This document shows positions 41,301 through 53,848 of a stretch of DNA of 64,000 nucleotides, one piece after another. Location of the stretch: NCBI RefSeq assembly GCF_900660645.1, contig NZ_LR215036.1:868001-932000 (forward strand), read 5' to 3'. The notes below the pieces were generated by a model. That model searched no databases, was not told where the DNA came from, and saw only the letters and a list, made by a program, of their open reading frames with translations. The DNA is from Mycoplasmopsis citelli. Its GTDB lineage: Bacteria; Bacillota_I; Bacilli_A; Mycoplasmatales; Metamycoplasmataceae. The position numbers and the translations under genes were made by a program. The stretch's first letter is position 1; every line of letters starts with the position of its first letter.

Positions 41301-43940
41301 AAATAATTGCTTATTTGGAATATTATTTAAATTATTTAAGCGACCCACTAACTCATCAGCAGATTTAATTTCTGATTGAGCAATAGTTATTGCTTGATTG
41401 GTTTTACTTGCTGTATATGGCGCAGATGTATATTCCCCTATAATTGTGAGTAAACGTTTTTTATTAATTTCTAACCCATATAAAAATGGAGTAATGTCAA
41501 TTAATTCATTGGTTTTTAAGATGGATTCTCTTTGTTGCTGAGCAGTTAAATCATTTGAAGAATTATTCAAAAGCTCATTGTAATTTTTTAGTAAATTTTG
41601 AGTTTCTTGTGAAGAAAAATCGTTTTGATAATTTGTTTTAATGCTAGTTTTTAATTGTGCTAATGTTTGACTTAATAAAACATTAAGATCTGCTTCATTT
41701 AGGTCTTTAATTGCTTTTTGTAATTGGTTTTGAGTAGCAATAATTTGGTCATTAGTTACATTTGGATTTTCATAAAGTCCCTTTAATTGTGCATGAACTT
41801 CTTCAAGTATTTCTATATATGGTTTAAATACATTTGCGTTGACACTAGCTTTTTTCTCAGCTAAAGTAGCTAAAGCTTCTTTATCAAGAAGTGATAATTT
41901 ACGAAAATCATTAGCTGTATTAGTTAAATTTTTTAATTTTGAATTAAGATCTAAAATATCTAGTTCTAGTTTATCATCTCCATTTCCGGAGTTAACTTTA
42001 TTACGAAGTTGCTCTAAATTTTGTTTATACTTGTTATATAAATTAATTCGTTTTTGTTCGTTTTCATTTGGTATATAACTATCATCATTATTTGAAAAGG
42101 CAACTTTTAAATAATCATCAGTAAAAGATGAAAAAATTTCGGCATGACTTTGTTTGTTTGCACTAATTAGATTTTGAAGCTTAGTTTCATAAATTTTTAT
42201 TTGACTAATAATTTCAGCAGAAGAAATTGGATTAAAATCTTTAGCCATTGTTAGAGATTGTTTATTTAATTTCTTTACTTCCTTAATAATTACTTCATTT
42301 TTTGGGTTATTTAGTGTTTCAAGAATTTTAACTTCGTGTTCTAATAAAGGAATTAATTCTTTTAAATTGATTTTTAAAATAGTTCTTAAAGTTTCATTAA
42401 GCTTATTTTTAACTGTTTTTAAATAAGCTATTGAGATATTATTTGAATAAGTTTTAATAACTTCATTATTTAATTGATTAAGTTGATTTTGAATATCTTT
42501 ACTGGTAAATTTAAAGTTTTTAACTTCAGTAATTTGGCTTTGAATTAGTTGTAATTCGCTATTTAAGTAACTTAAATCTTCAAGTTCTTTAATTTGAGTA
42601 CTATAAAAAGAAAATAACTGATCAACTAATTGTTTTACTGGTAAATTTCTATTAACAATAGATTGAAGTTGTGAATTAATTAAAGTTGCTTTGGTTTTAC
42701 TGATAATACGATTTTCTAGAGCTTCATTAGTTTTAGTGGTCAATTCTTCAATTAATGAGTTTGCAAATTTTAATGAGTAAAAATCACTAAATAAATTATT
42801 TTTAGCTGATATAAGTTTTTGCTTATCATTAATTGATGCCACTTGTAAAATTAACAAATTAAGAGTATCTTTATTAAAACTTAGCGTTGAATTAAAATTA
42901 TTTACATAAGCAGATAAATCTCTAATTACTTGCTGAATTTCTGCTACTGTTTTTTGACTATCGGAAATTTGTTCATAAAAAGTCACTACACTGTTGCGAA
43001 TTTGGTTAATATTTGCTTTAGTTAGGGCTAAATTAAGATTAATTTTAGCCGAATCTAAAAACTTTTGGATATTTTGTTTTTCTGTTGCATTATATGCAGA
43101 GTTATGAACATAAGGTTGAATTTGTTTTAAGTATTCATTAATTTCGTTAATTTCATTTTGCGATCCATTAAGAACAAGTCGCAGTTTTTCAACTTCACCA
43201 CTTGTATCTTGAGAAGCAATTTGAATTTCATTTAAACGTATATCAGTGCTAATAATTCGAGAATATAAATGACTAAGGGATGAAGTGGTATCTTTTTTGA
43301 GTCCTTCAAAAGGAAGATTATCAAGCATATGAGAAGTTCCTTCAAGAAGTGCAATATATGGATTTAAAGCGTCATTTTGTTGTTTAACTAATTTAGTAAT
43401 TTCTTGTGATAAATTCGTTAAGTACTCACTTTTATTGGGATTATTAGTATTGTATAAGTTTTCAAAAAACTTAATACTTTGATCCTGTTTACGTTGAGTT
43501 AAAGCATCTTTTAAATCAAGTTCACGAATACGATTTTCTTGATTGGAAATAATTTTATTTCAAAATGTTGCTAATTCTTGACCTTTAAAATTCAAATTAT
43601 TTAAGTGTGCAATATAAAAACTAAATGCCTTTTCTTGTGCTAAATCCAAAGCTACTAATTTCTCATGAAGTTTTTTATTTGGATCTTTTCATTGATTTTT
43701 AGCTCCTGAATAAGACTGAATAATTTTATCTTTTTGCTCTTGAGACTCTTCAATATAAGGAGAGTAAATTTTAAATAAGTTTTCTCCTTGAAGAAAATTT
43801 CCATAAACTGTAGATAAATTAACATTTTCATTGGAGTGAATTGTGTATAAAGTCACTCCCATACCAACAGTAGCTGAAGCTACTATTGCTGATGATATAA
43901 TTAATGCTTTAGTTAGTTTTTTGTTTTTGTTTTTAAACAT
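35394..43940 (-). CDS. Giant membrane-anchored coiled-coil protein (2,848 residues)
   Basis: One continuous frame with TGA-Trp, ATG after AAGGAGTAATT. An N-terminal signal anchor (residues about 11-32, ALIISSAIVASATVGMGVTL) is followed by about 2,200 residues rich in Lys, Asn, Leu, Glu and Ile with heptad patterns, hence long coiled coils. The last about 550 residues are more mixed, with aromatic and glycine-rich parts such as GGFITGLPGYGGFSGNW and FWFNTSPNRLPTGL, suggesting a folded distal domain. It lies 12 bases after the next giant gene and is probably co-transcribed. The layout fits a mycoplasma surface leg, adhesin or scaffold; no closer family is recognised. Confidence 0.8.
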
Positions 43941-43952
43941 AATTACTCCTTG

Positions 43953-46900
43953 TTAATGAACTTTGAACTTAATGTTAAAGAATCCATCTGATCCGATAGC
44001 ATTTGTAAAGTCTTGTTCTCCAATTCCTTTATCTTTTCCTGAAATATCTTCAATTGTTTGAATTAATCCATCAACAGGTCATAAACGAGAGCCACCAAAT
44101 CTTCTTTGTAAATTCAAGGCTTTAAATGATAATCCTTCTAAATCTCTGTATTTAATTTTACTCATCACATGAGAAAAGAAATTTGAATAGGTTTTAGTTG
44201 AATTATTAGTTTTTCCTGCATTTGAGCGTCTAAAGAAGAAAACGTGTCTTAAAACATCAGTGTTTCCTCCAAGAGTTATATTTTGAGGATTTGATGTTTG
44301 AACTTTGTCAAATCTATTTAAAATTTGTCAAGTAATTACCATTAATACCGTTCCGTCATTACTTCCTTTTTTAGTCATTGGAATTCCAATAACAAACGGA
44401 AGAAATAGTAAATTTTTTCCTTTATCTGTAGTTACATTATATTTATACTGATACTGATTAACTCAATCATAAGTAGTTTGATCTTTAGGTCCAATAAGCC
44501 TTCTTGAATGATCAATTTCACTTTGATATTGAACTCCTTCATCAGAAACAAAATAAGGATTTACTGTTCTTCAAAAGATTTGATTTCCTACTTGAGTATA
44601 TCCTTTATAACTTCCTGTTAATTTAACTTTAATTCTAAAATCAGGTGAAGAAGTAGTGGTGCTTGAAGGAGCTGCATCAATATCTTCAGTAATATCTTCT
44701 GAATAAAATGAAGCATTATCGTTAATTGCTTTAACTAAAGAATATTTATTAAAGGCACTAAGTAACCGTGATGGTGCTTCCAAATTATTTCAACCGGCTT
44801 CTTCAGCAGTAAATAGTGGAGCATTTAAATGAGCTTCATCAGAAATATTTTCTTTGGTAATGCTAAAAGTATTAATTATATTAAAGTTAATTCCAATATT
44901 TTCAAATTTAACCCCAAAACTTTGTACATTACTAAAGGCACTAGTTTCATCTTTTACTGAAGCAGGTTCAGTAAACCTAAAGTAAAGATCAATAAATCCT
45001 CTTCGAATTTTTGGATCATCTGTTAAATGAGATTGGACATACTCAGCATTTGGATCACTAGATGATTTATAAGCAAAAACTTCAACATTATTAATATTAA
45101 AAATTGAAGAATTTCCTTTTAAAATATTAAATTTTTCAAATAAACTTCCAATTAATCCAGTTCCATTTGTATCAAATAAAGAATTTAATTTTTTGGCTTT
45201 ATAAGTAGTTCCATTAATAGTAATATCTTCTTCATTAACATCATTTCCTTGAAGAATTTTTTTAAAACTTTCTAATGTGGTACTTGCTTTTGCGATAATA
45301 TCTTCATAATTGAATTTTCCGTTAGTTTTTTGAGTTAAATACTCAAAAAATAAATTAATGTTATTTGGATCGGTAGTTCATTTAAATAATTTATAAGCTA
45401 AGTCAAATCCCTTAGTAACAGAACTGAAAATATCAAAATCACTTGCGGTGCTAGCAGTAAGATTATTTAACTCTGTATTGCTTGCCAATGAAGGAATTGC
45501 AAGTTTGTTATATTCACTTTTAACTAAGGTGAATTTATCTTGATCTGGTGCAATATTAGGCTCAGCTTGGGTACTTGAAGCAAGATATTTTAATAAATTA
45601 TTTAAATTAGCTCTTCCCTCATAGTCTGAAACCCCTGTAAGGAATTTCGATAAGGCTTTTTGTAAAGTATTTTGATCAGCATCACTGTTTCCAAAAACTA
45701 AATTAAGCAATTTTTCTTTGGCTTTAGCTAATGCAACAACAATATTTTTATAATTATTAAAGTATGTTTGTCTCTCAGTGGTAATATTTGCTGGAGTATC
45801 AGTAGTAAATAAAACATTTGATTCATCAATTTCATTTTTTATATCACTTTGAGAATTGCTTGTTAAAACATTAATTTCGGTTAAAAAGGCATTAATTTTA
45901 GTTTCTAACTCAGCTGTTTGTAAATGAGTATCTTTTATAATTTTACGCACATTTTCTGATGAATTTAGATCAGCTAATTGTTCTTTAATACGTGTTAAAT
46001 TGCTAATTTTAATTAAAATTGAAGGAATTGATTTAATTGAAATGAGATTTTGATAATAATTAACAAATTCATCAGCTACCTTTGTTAAAGTTTCAATTGG
46101 ATCATTTCCACTAATATTTTCAATTCATTTTTTAAGATCATCATCACTTTGATTTACTTTATTTGCGTATTCTTTAGCTTTGGTATGAAGTTTATCAGTA
46201 GCAGTTGGATTAATTGCTCGCTCAAAATCAACTAAATCAGCTTGAGTAATTCCAGTTGTTTCAAAAATAAAACTTTGACTTACTCCATTGGTGTTTTGAG
46301 AATTCAATAAAGTATAAAACTCATTAAATTTATTTTTATATGAATTGTATCTATGAGCTTCTCATTTAAAAACCGCTACTTGTTGTTGGATATACTTTTC
46401 ATGAGCACTAATTAAATTAGTATTAAAGGTTTCTAATTTAGTCGGACTTGAAATATCAATATTTTCAAGTGGATCTAATGCAACTGATTTAAAATCGCTT
46501 ATCCGTGGAGAATTATTTACATTCGGGAAATGGTTATCAATATATTTGTCAAGCGATAAATGTAGCGATAAATCTCTTTTAGCTCTTTGAGTTTTTGCTT
46601 TTATAATCTGATCAAGCACTCCATTGTTGGAATTGTATATCTCCAAAGCAACTTTAAGTTTTTGATCTTCATTATGTGGATTTGCGTTTAAAATAGCTGT
46701 TGCTTGAGTAATTTTTTGCTCTAATTGAGTGTAAAGGTCTTGAATATCTCGAGGTTCATAATTTGGATTAGTGTTATGATGTTTTTTATAAGTATCCAAA
46801 TATTGCTGTGCTTTGTAAATATTAATTTGCAAAATTTGTGAGTTAATAAATGCAATAGTATATGAATTGTCCGTTGAACCAGTAATATATTTTTCTAATA

Positions 46901-49900
46901 AGCGATCATAATCATCTTTAGTTTCCAAATTATAATTTTTATTTAACTCAGTAAATGGTTTATTAAGAATTTCTAGTAAAGGAGCTTTAGCATCACTAGT
47001 TAGATATTCAGCATTTCCTGGAGTAGAGTTAAATTTATTTAACTCATTTTGGATTTTAGCTATTTCAATAGCTAAATTTAAGCGAGCTACATATGTATCA
47101 AGCATTAAAATATTACGATCAAGTTGAATGTTATCCTTTAGAGTGTAATAATTTGACAAACCAGTATCTATTTGTGCTTGTAACATAGTTTTTGAAACAG
47201 TAACATTAACGTTACTTTGAATACTTGAATCTAAGCTATTTAATGAAGTAATTTTAGCATTAGCTTGGGTAATTAACTGAGCTATTTGCTTGTATTTATC
47301 AAAGAAAGCATCAATTTCAACTGCATTGCTAATTGCCTGATCAATTTGAGTTTTATCAGTAGCTTTACTAATTGCTTGAGCTTGAGTGTGGAAAAATTCA
47401 TCAGCTTTATCTTTTAATTTAGTAAATTGTACATTAACGTTATTAGTTCCACTTTGATAAAGTGTTTCAACTTCTTTAACTTTAATTCCTTTTTCAGTTG
47501 CTGTATTGCTATATAAAAGATTAAGAGCTTTTTTACGAGCTAAATATAAATCATATTGATTTTGAAATTCATTAACCAAATTTGGAATTAATATGGTACT
47601 AATTTCGCTAGCAGATTTTGTAGTATTAGGAATGCTTTTTAAAATAATATCAGCGAGTTTTTGAGCATCATTTTCAAAACCATAGTTAAAGTTTGTTGTG
47701 TTTTTGTAGTTGAAATTATTATAATCATTGTCAGCAACAACTTGATTTTGAATATTTAATTTTTCTTTTTGAATTGAAATTAAATCAGTTAAAGAATTAA
47801 CGGTATTTTCAAGGTTCAATAATTTTGCTTGAGTAATTGGAGTTGTATTTAGTATTGTTTTTAAATGATTAAAATATGCTTCTAATTTAGTTTTTCCTTC
47901 TTGTTGAGTACCCTTAGACCCAGTTCCTTGATTATATGATGTTGGAATTTTTGCTTTTTGACTTTCAACTAAATTATATACTTGAACAAATTTGTTAAAT
48001 AAAGCCATTTGCTCTTGTAAATTTTGTTCTTTGGAAATTAATTCCAAAGAATTAAGCGATAAATAAGAATTTTTATAGCTATTGTAAGTTTTTGAAATGT
48101 CAGTAATAATACTTTGTTTTCCGCTCTGATCAGTAGGTATATTTGAGTGTGTGCTTACTAAATTTTCTGCTTGCTTAGTAGTAATTGCTAGTTGTTTTAA
48201 ATTGTTTTCTTTAAATTGAACTTCTCCAAGTAAATTATCAATACTAATTAATTGATTTTTATTCTGAACTGCATTAGTTTGAGTAACTAAATTATTTAAC
48301 TTAGTATCAATTTGAGTTTTTAAACTTGAATCGATATGATTGTTTTGAGCATTTAATTTTCTATCCACTTCAGCTAAATAATTGTTGATTTTTTCAAGTT
48401 CGCTTGCTTTAGCTTCTTCAAGAGAAACATTATCAAAATACACATCTCTAATTTGGTTTGCTAAACCTAAAATACTTTCAGGAGTTTTTTCATATAAAGT
48501 AGTTTCTGAGACTTGATACGGAGTTTTATTGTTTAATTGGTCAAAAAGAGTATTGTTTGGATGCTGATTAGTTAATACTTGAAGGTTACTTTGATTTGGG
48601 TTACTTTGTGAATTTTTGCCAAAATAATCAAAAACAACCTTAAATTGTGTAATTAAAGAATTTAGAGCCGAAAGTTTTTGGTAATCTTGCTTAATTTTAA
48701 CTAAATATGATGTTTGAGTGTAATTATTAACAGTGGTTTTTAAAGCATTAATTCAATTGCTTATAATTCCTTTTCATGAATTGCTATAAGCATTTTTAAT
48801 TTCTTCTGAATAACTAGTAAATGGGTCTAATTTACTAGTTAAATTAATTGAAGCTTGAATAAATGCATCTTTTGCATACGCAAGAGGAAGTTCATTAAGT
48901 TTAGCAAGTAGCTGAGCTGTTAAGGTTGTCTTTTTCCCGTTAGTATTAGCTGCGTCTTTTAAAGAGTCAAAATCAGCAAAAACTTTATCTGTATGAGTAG
49001 TATTTGTTAATCAATCAGCATTTTTTTGACTATCATATTCAGTTTTTTTACTATTTTTTAAACTTAGAGCTACATCTCAATCATTTTGGATGCTATTTTT
49101 TTGCTCAGTTGCCTTTTTAATGTAAAAATCAATTTCATCACGTAAGTTGATTAAATTCCCTTTTGAGATGTAAAATTGCCCAATTTGCTCTTTGTAATTT
49201 TGAATTTTAGCATCATAAACACTAATTGCGTGATCGAAAATAGCATGATTTCTCTCGTTTGATGAATAAACGCTTTCTAAGTTTTTAAGATGATTTTGAG
49301 CTTCAATTCGGCTTTGGGTTTTGGCAATTTCACCTGTTAAAATTCGTGTTTTAAAATCAATTACAGATGGTGAATCACCAAATTTAATCAGTGAATTATT
49401 TGGCTCATTAACACTTCCGCTACTTGGGATATTAATAATTGATTTTAATAATGCTTCATAAGCAATCGAATTATCATTTTGGTTGATTGTTTGTAATTTA
49501 TCTGCACTATTTTTAAGGGTTTTAGCTAATTTTAAATAGTTTTTAATAGTGCTTTCTAACTCATCAATTTGTGTTTGGGTTTTGTGATTATCATTAATTA
49601 AATTCTTAGTAATACTGTTAATGTTTTCAAATGAAGCATTAATTTCTGCATAAGGACTTTGGCTTACGAAATTAGTTGTAATAATTTTATTATCCAATAT
49701 TTCCTTGTTAGTTTTTTTCAATAATGCAACCGAAATATCAAGCGATAGTGTTTTATAGTAATTATTAAGAGCTTCAATTTTGGATTTAATTTGATTTTTA
49801 TCAGGGTCTGAATTAAAAAAGGTTTCAATAAAAGAGACAACTTCGGTGTTGAGTTGCTTGGACTTAGTAAATTCACTTGTAGGAGCAAAACTAGAATAAT

Positions 49901-52428
49901 CATTATGCTCATTATTATCCACTAATGATTTTAATTCGTTATTTTTAACTTCAAGCTCTTTAGCTAATTCAACCAAATCCATTAATTGAGTAATTTTTTC
50001 ATTAGTCTCTTTTCTTTTATCATCAGTCAAATTCGTTGAAGCTAATTGCTTTTGATATTCGCTTAACTTATCAAGAAATTTCTTTTGCATTGGAGTTGGA
50101 GCACCATTTAATGAATAAGGAGCAAAAGTCTCGTTAATTTCCTTAGCATTTTCTAATGGAGCTTGAGTTCTTTGATAATCAGCTTGCTTTTCTTTATAAT
50201 ATTTAATAGCTTGAGTAATTTGTTGGGTAAGAAGATCTAAATTATCGACATTTGCTGCATTATCTAAAGCACTTAAAATACTATTTTTAATCTCTTTTAT
50301 TTTTGAAATTTCTCTTTCTAAGTAAATTTGCTCAGATTTTTTGCGATTTGATGAAGCAATAGTTTCATCGCCTAAAGAAACTAATTTTTCTAATTCTTTT
50401 CAATTTTTAGAAGTTTTTTCTAAGTTGTTAAGAGAATTAGAAATTTCTTTAAATTTCAACTCTTTTTGCTCATTAGTTAAAGACGGATTTTGAGTTATTA
50501 TTTGGCTTTGTTTTTTTAATTCTTGTACTTGACTAAGTAATTTTTGAGCAAATGATGAATTAATTTCTCCGTTTTGATTAACAAAAGTATTAAATATTGA
50601 ATTTTTTGTTTGAGTTTGATGCAATAAAGCTTTTTCATTGCCTTGGCTAATATGAATTTTTTCACGCGATTTTTGATAAAGTTTAATTAAACTTTGTAAA
50701 TCTTCTCTAATAGCAGCAGAATTATTTGCAATTAAAGCTTCGGCTTGCTTGTTTAAAAATTTTAATTGGCTTTTAATATCACTAGCAATTACATTATCAT
50801 TATCGCTAGTTAAAGATTGAGTAAAATCGTATCAGTTTTTAAGTTCGATTCGATTGATTTCTCTTAGTTGATTTGAGTTAATTCATAAAGCTTCGTTTAA
50901 TTGTTTAACTGGTGGATTTGAATTAAGTAACTTATTAATTTCAACATTTATTTGAGATAAACTTTTTTTATCAATATTAAAACCTTTATTAAGCGAATCT
51001 AAAACTTGCTCATTTAATTTTGTTAATGAGTTTCGAAATAGTGAAGCTAATAAAACATTATCATAAATATTATTGTGTAATGAATTGAGTTTTTCTAAGT
51101 ACTCATTAATATTATCAAAATCAGAATTAATAATGGTACTTAATGAATCACTAAAAGACTCAGCGTCAACTCCGCTAAGGGTTTTTTGATCTAAATATTG
51201 CCCTATTTTACTTTTAATAGAACTAATTAAATTTTCAATATTTTTAACACTTGAAACTAAATTTGTCGCTTGAACAATGCTATTTAAAATATCACCCTGA
51301 GTTTCTTTGGGGTTATTTTGAATCTTTTGAATTTGTAAATTAACTAATTTTTGAATTTGCGAATCTTTTGAAATGGATTTGAGATTATTTAAATTTGCTG
51401 ATAAAGTTTGTAACAACTTATTTGTGTTAGGAGTTTCTTTGATAATTGTTTTAAGTTGGTTATTAACCAAATCATTTAAATAACTAATTTCTTTATCTTT
51501 ATCAAGAGCTAAAGTAGGAGTTGGATTTAAAGCTTGGTTTTTATAATTATCAATTCGATTTAAAAAATTGTTTTTTAGTGATTCGTCAGTTTTTAAATCA
51601 ATAACTTCATTACGAACTTTAATAACATTTTCAAGGAAATTATTTAATGATTTATTAGATTTTTCTTTTTCTGTTGAAAGTTTAGTAATCATTTGATCAT
51701 AAACTTTTTCGTACTCAACTAGCGCGTCCCTTGAATATTGAGGTTGATTAAGTAAAATTAAAATTTGATCAATAGTAGAAAATAAAGTGCTTTTTTCTTG
51801 AGAATTAAATTTAGTCGTGTTGTTTTTAATTAGTTGTTCATGATTGGTCCAAATTTTAGTTTCAAGACCAATTGAAAAGTCGTTTTGTTGCTCAATAAGT
51901 GGATCGACAACTTCATAAAAAGCTTTAAGTGCATTTTGTTTATTAGCTGTAGAAAGTTGTTTAAGAACATTTTCTTTGGCAGTTTTAATAAAGTTTTGAA
52001 AATCAACATCTTTAACTAAAGAATAATATTCTTTTAAAAGTTTTCTTTCTTTCTCTGGGTCTTTAGCAACATTAAGTAGTGCCTTAGGCGAAGAGTGCCT
52101 TAGGCGAAGAGTGCCTTAGTTTGTTTCTTTGTTGAAGCATTGTTGCGATGCTTGAATTTTCATTTGCAAGAAGTTGATTTGCATAATCTACTTCTAAATA
52201 AAGATCTTTAATCTCTTTATTATTTTGATCTGATTTTGAAAGATCTTTTAACTGAGAAATTGTTTTATCAACTTCGTTTTTTAATTCCATAAAAAAGTAT
52301 GTTTGTTTAGGAAAATTTTTGTGATTGTTATGTAATGACAATATAGCACCTAAAGATGCAATTGCCCCAGCTCCTGTAATACCAGTTGATATCCCTAATG
52401 TTACGAGTGCTTTATTGTATTTTTTCAT
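43953..52428 (-). pseudogene. Giant membrane-anchored coiled-coil protein, out of frame by a 16-bp duplication
   Basis: ATG at 52428 (MKKYNKALVTLGISTGITGA) has GAGG 6 bases upstream; an earlier in-frame ATG lies at 52440. A signal anchor is followed at once by coiled-coil sequence. At 52088-52119 the 16-bp unit occurs twice, so the current frame ends KALFA with TAA at 52084. With one unit the frame joins AKDPEKERKLLKEYYSLVKD and stays open for about 8 kb to TAA at 43953, giving about 2,819 residues. The C-terminal domain includes LLFLPFVIGIPMTKKG and FFNIKFKVH. It shares length, anchor and an AGWN stretch with its neighbour at 35394. In this state only a short N-terminal peptide is made. Confidence 0.75.
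52078..52119 (-). repeat. 16-bp tandem duplication controlling frame
   Basis: Plus-strand unit GCGAAGAGTGCCTTAG is present twice (52088-52103, 52104-52119), with a further partial 10-base copy at 52078-52087. As 16 leaves a remainder of 1 on division by 3, copy number sets the reading frame of the giant gene; 1 or 4 full copies would be in frame. Confidence 0.95.
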
Positions 52429-52589
52429 AATAAACCTCATTTTATTTTATTAATTAAATGATTAAATAAATTTATCTTTTCTGGTTATAAATTCAAAATA
52501 AATTAATTAAAACTTAAACATTATAATATTTTTTAACAAATATTAAATCTAAAAAATATAAAAAAATCAAAAAACTAAACTAAAAAAAT

Positions 52590-52642
52590 TGATATGAATC
52601 CTTAAGTTTGGATTTTGTTGTCCAACTCTAGGGTTCATATCA
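52590..52642. mobile_element. Short inverted-repeat element, copy A (53 bp)
   Basis: TGATATGAATCC at one end and GGGTTCATATCA at the other, with GTTGGACA-type sequence inside read on the minus strand. It matches the element at 57693-57748 in inverse orientation. The ends resemble insertion-sequence termini without any transposase, so it is MITE-like. The rest of 52443-52785 has only the hairpin at 52714. Confidence 0.6.
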
Positions 52643-52713
52643 TTGTTTATTATTTATGCTTATAAAATTTATAAGTACTTTTCTTGTAGAAATCATCAAA
52701 ACATAAAATATAT

Positions 52714-52741
52714 AAAAATAACGGAAAAATTCCGTTATTTT
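52714..52741. terminator. Terminator hairpin
   Basis: AAAAATAACGGAA pairs with TTCCGTTATTTTT. It lies after the stop of the HNH gene on the minus strand (52786). Confidence 0.65.
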
Positions 52742-52785
52742 GTTTTGCATTATTTATGGTAAATTTATAAAATTAAATTAAAAAG

Positions 52786-53106
52786 TTATTTTTCACGAAT
52801 TTCATAAGCTCTTTTGCCTAATTTTTTAGTTTTTTCTTTATCTTTAATAACTTCAAAATTTCTTCCATTTGCTGTGTAGGCTGTTTTATCTCCTGCTTCT
52901 CTGTTTGTATCTATATGAGCAGGAATTAAATTATGCAATTCGTTTGAACCCCCCTTAGCTTTTGGGTAAATGTGATGAATATCTCAACGGTATTTTGAAT
53001 TTTGATCTCCGTATGCAGATTTATGGATTTCTCTTCCCGCAAAATCAAAAGCAACTTCCTTGTTTCCAAATGCTTTTTCTCAAACTTTATAAGCTAAATC
53101 ATTCAT
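52786..53106 (-). CDS. HNH-type nuclease-like small protein, copy 1
   Basis: 106 residues, ATG after AAGGAGATTTA. WDIHHIYPKAKGGSNELHNL carries the HNH pattern (HH, then N, then a later N/H: LIPAHIDTNREAGDKT). The family usually cuts DNA with a metal ion in a beta-beta-alpha fold. There is no signal peptide and no extra DNA-binding domain. It is a clear paralog of the next gene upstream (AFDFAGREIHKSAYG against AVDFAGREIRKSSYG). Its role (defence, recombination or host DNA use) is unknown. Confidence 0.7.
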
Positions 53107-53246
53107 TTTAAATCTCCTTAAATTTTTATTGAAATATTTAATTATTTGTGATTAAATTTGGATTATTCCACAATTTTAATTTTTTAATATAAATGAAATT
53201 TTCTTAAGAAATACTTTGTGTCAATATTTAAGAAAACAACGTTGTT

Positions 53247-53582
53247 TTAATCAAGTCAAGATTCTTTTTCTCTTATTCTATAAACTTTTTTGCCCAACAT
53301 TCTAGTTTTTCTTTTACTTAAAACAACTTCAAAGGCCTGATCATTAGCTCAAAAAGAAGTTTTATCAGCTGCTTCTCTGTTAGTTAGAACGTGAACACAA
53401 AGTAGATTTTCTTCATCATTTGATCCGCATTTGGATTTAGGAAAGATGTGATGAAGGTCTCAATTGTATCTAGAAAATATATTTCCATATGAAGATTTTC
53501 TTATTTCTCTTCCTGCAAAATCAACTGCTACTTGTTCAGAACCGTAATATTTTTCCCAGATTCGATGAGCTTTATAAAACAC
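53247..53582 (-). CDS. HNH-type nuclease-like small protein, copy 2
   Basis: 111 residues. The start is GTG at 53582 with a strong AAAGGAGG 5 bases upstream; no ATG is available earlier in frame. WDLHHIFPKSKCGSNDEENL keeps the HH and N positions, then VLTNREAADKTSFW. It lies 140 bases before copy 1 in the same direction and is a tandem duplicate, diverged to about half identity. Unlike copy 1 it has two extra cysteines. Confidence 0.65.
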
Positions 53583-53801
53583 TTTTGTCCTCCTTTCTTA
53601 TAATTTTTTGTATGTGAATAAATTATACAAGCTATTTTAATTTTAGCTATTTTATCCACATTTTACGGACATATTTGTAAAAATAATTAAATTTAAAAGT
53701 ATGATAATTTTTTAATTTCAAAAATATCTTTTAATAAACTTATTTAAAGTTTAAGAAATGTAAAAATTTAAATGATAAGAATTAAATTCTTTTAAATAAA
53801 A

Positions 53802-53842
53802 AAATCCATTTTTACTTAACAATCATAAGTAAAAATGGATTT
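53802..53842. terminator. Terminator of the ABC exporter operon
   Basis: AAATCCATTTTTACTTA pairs with TAAGTAAAAATGGATTT, a long perfect stem with A/T runs outside, just after the stop at 53849. The rest of the gap 53583-53801 shows no gene. Confidence 0.75.
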
Positions 53843-53848
53843 GATTTT

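Noticed and set aside
37144-42078. Plus-strand open frames inside the giant genes
   Set aside because: They are antisense shadows of strongly biased coiled-coil codons, with no ribosome-binding sites.
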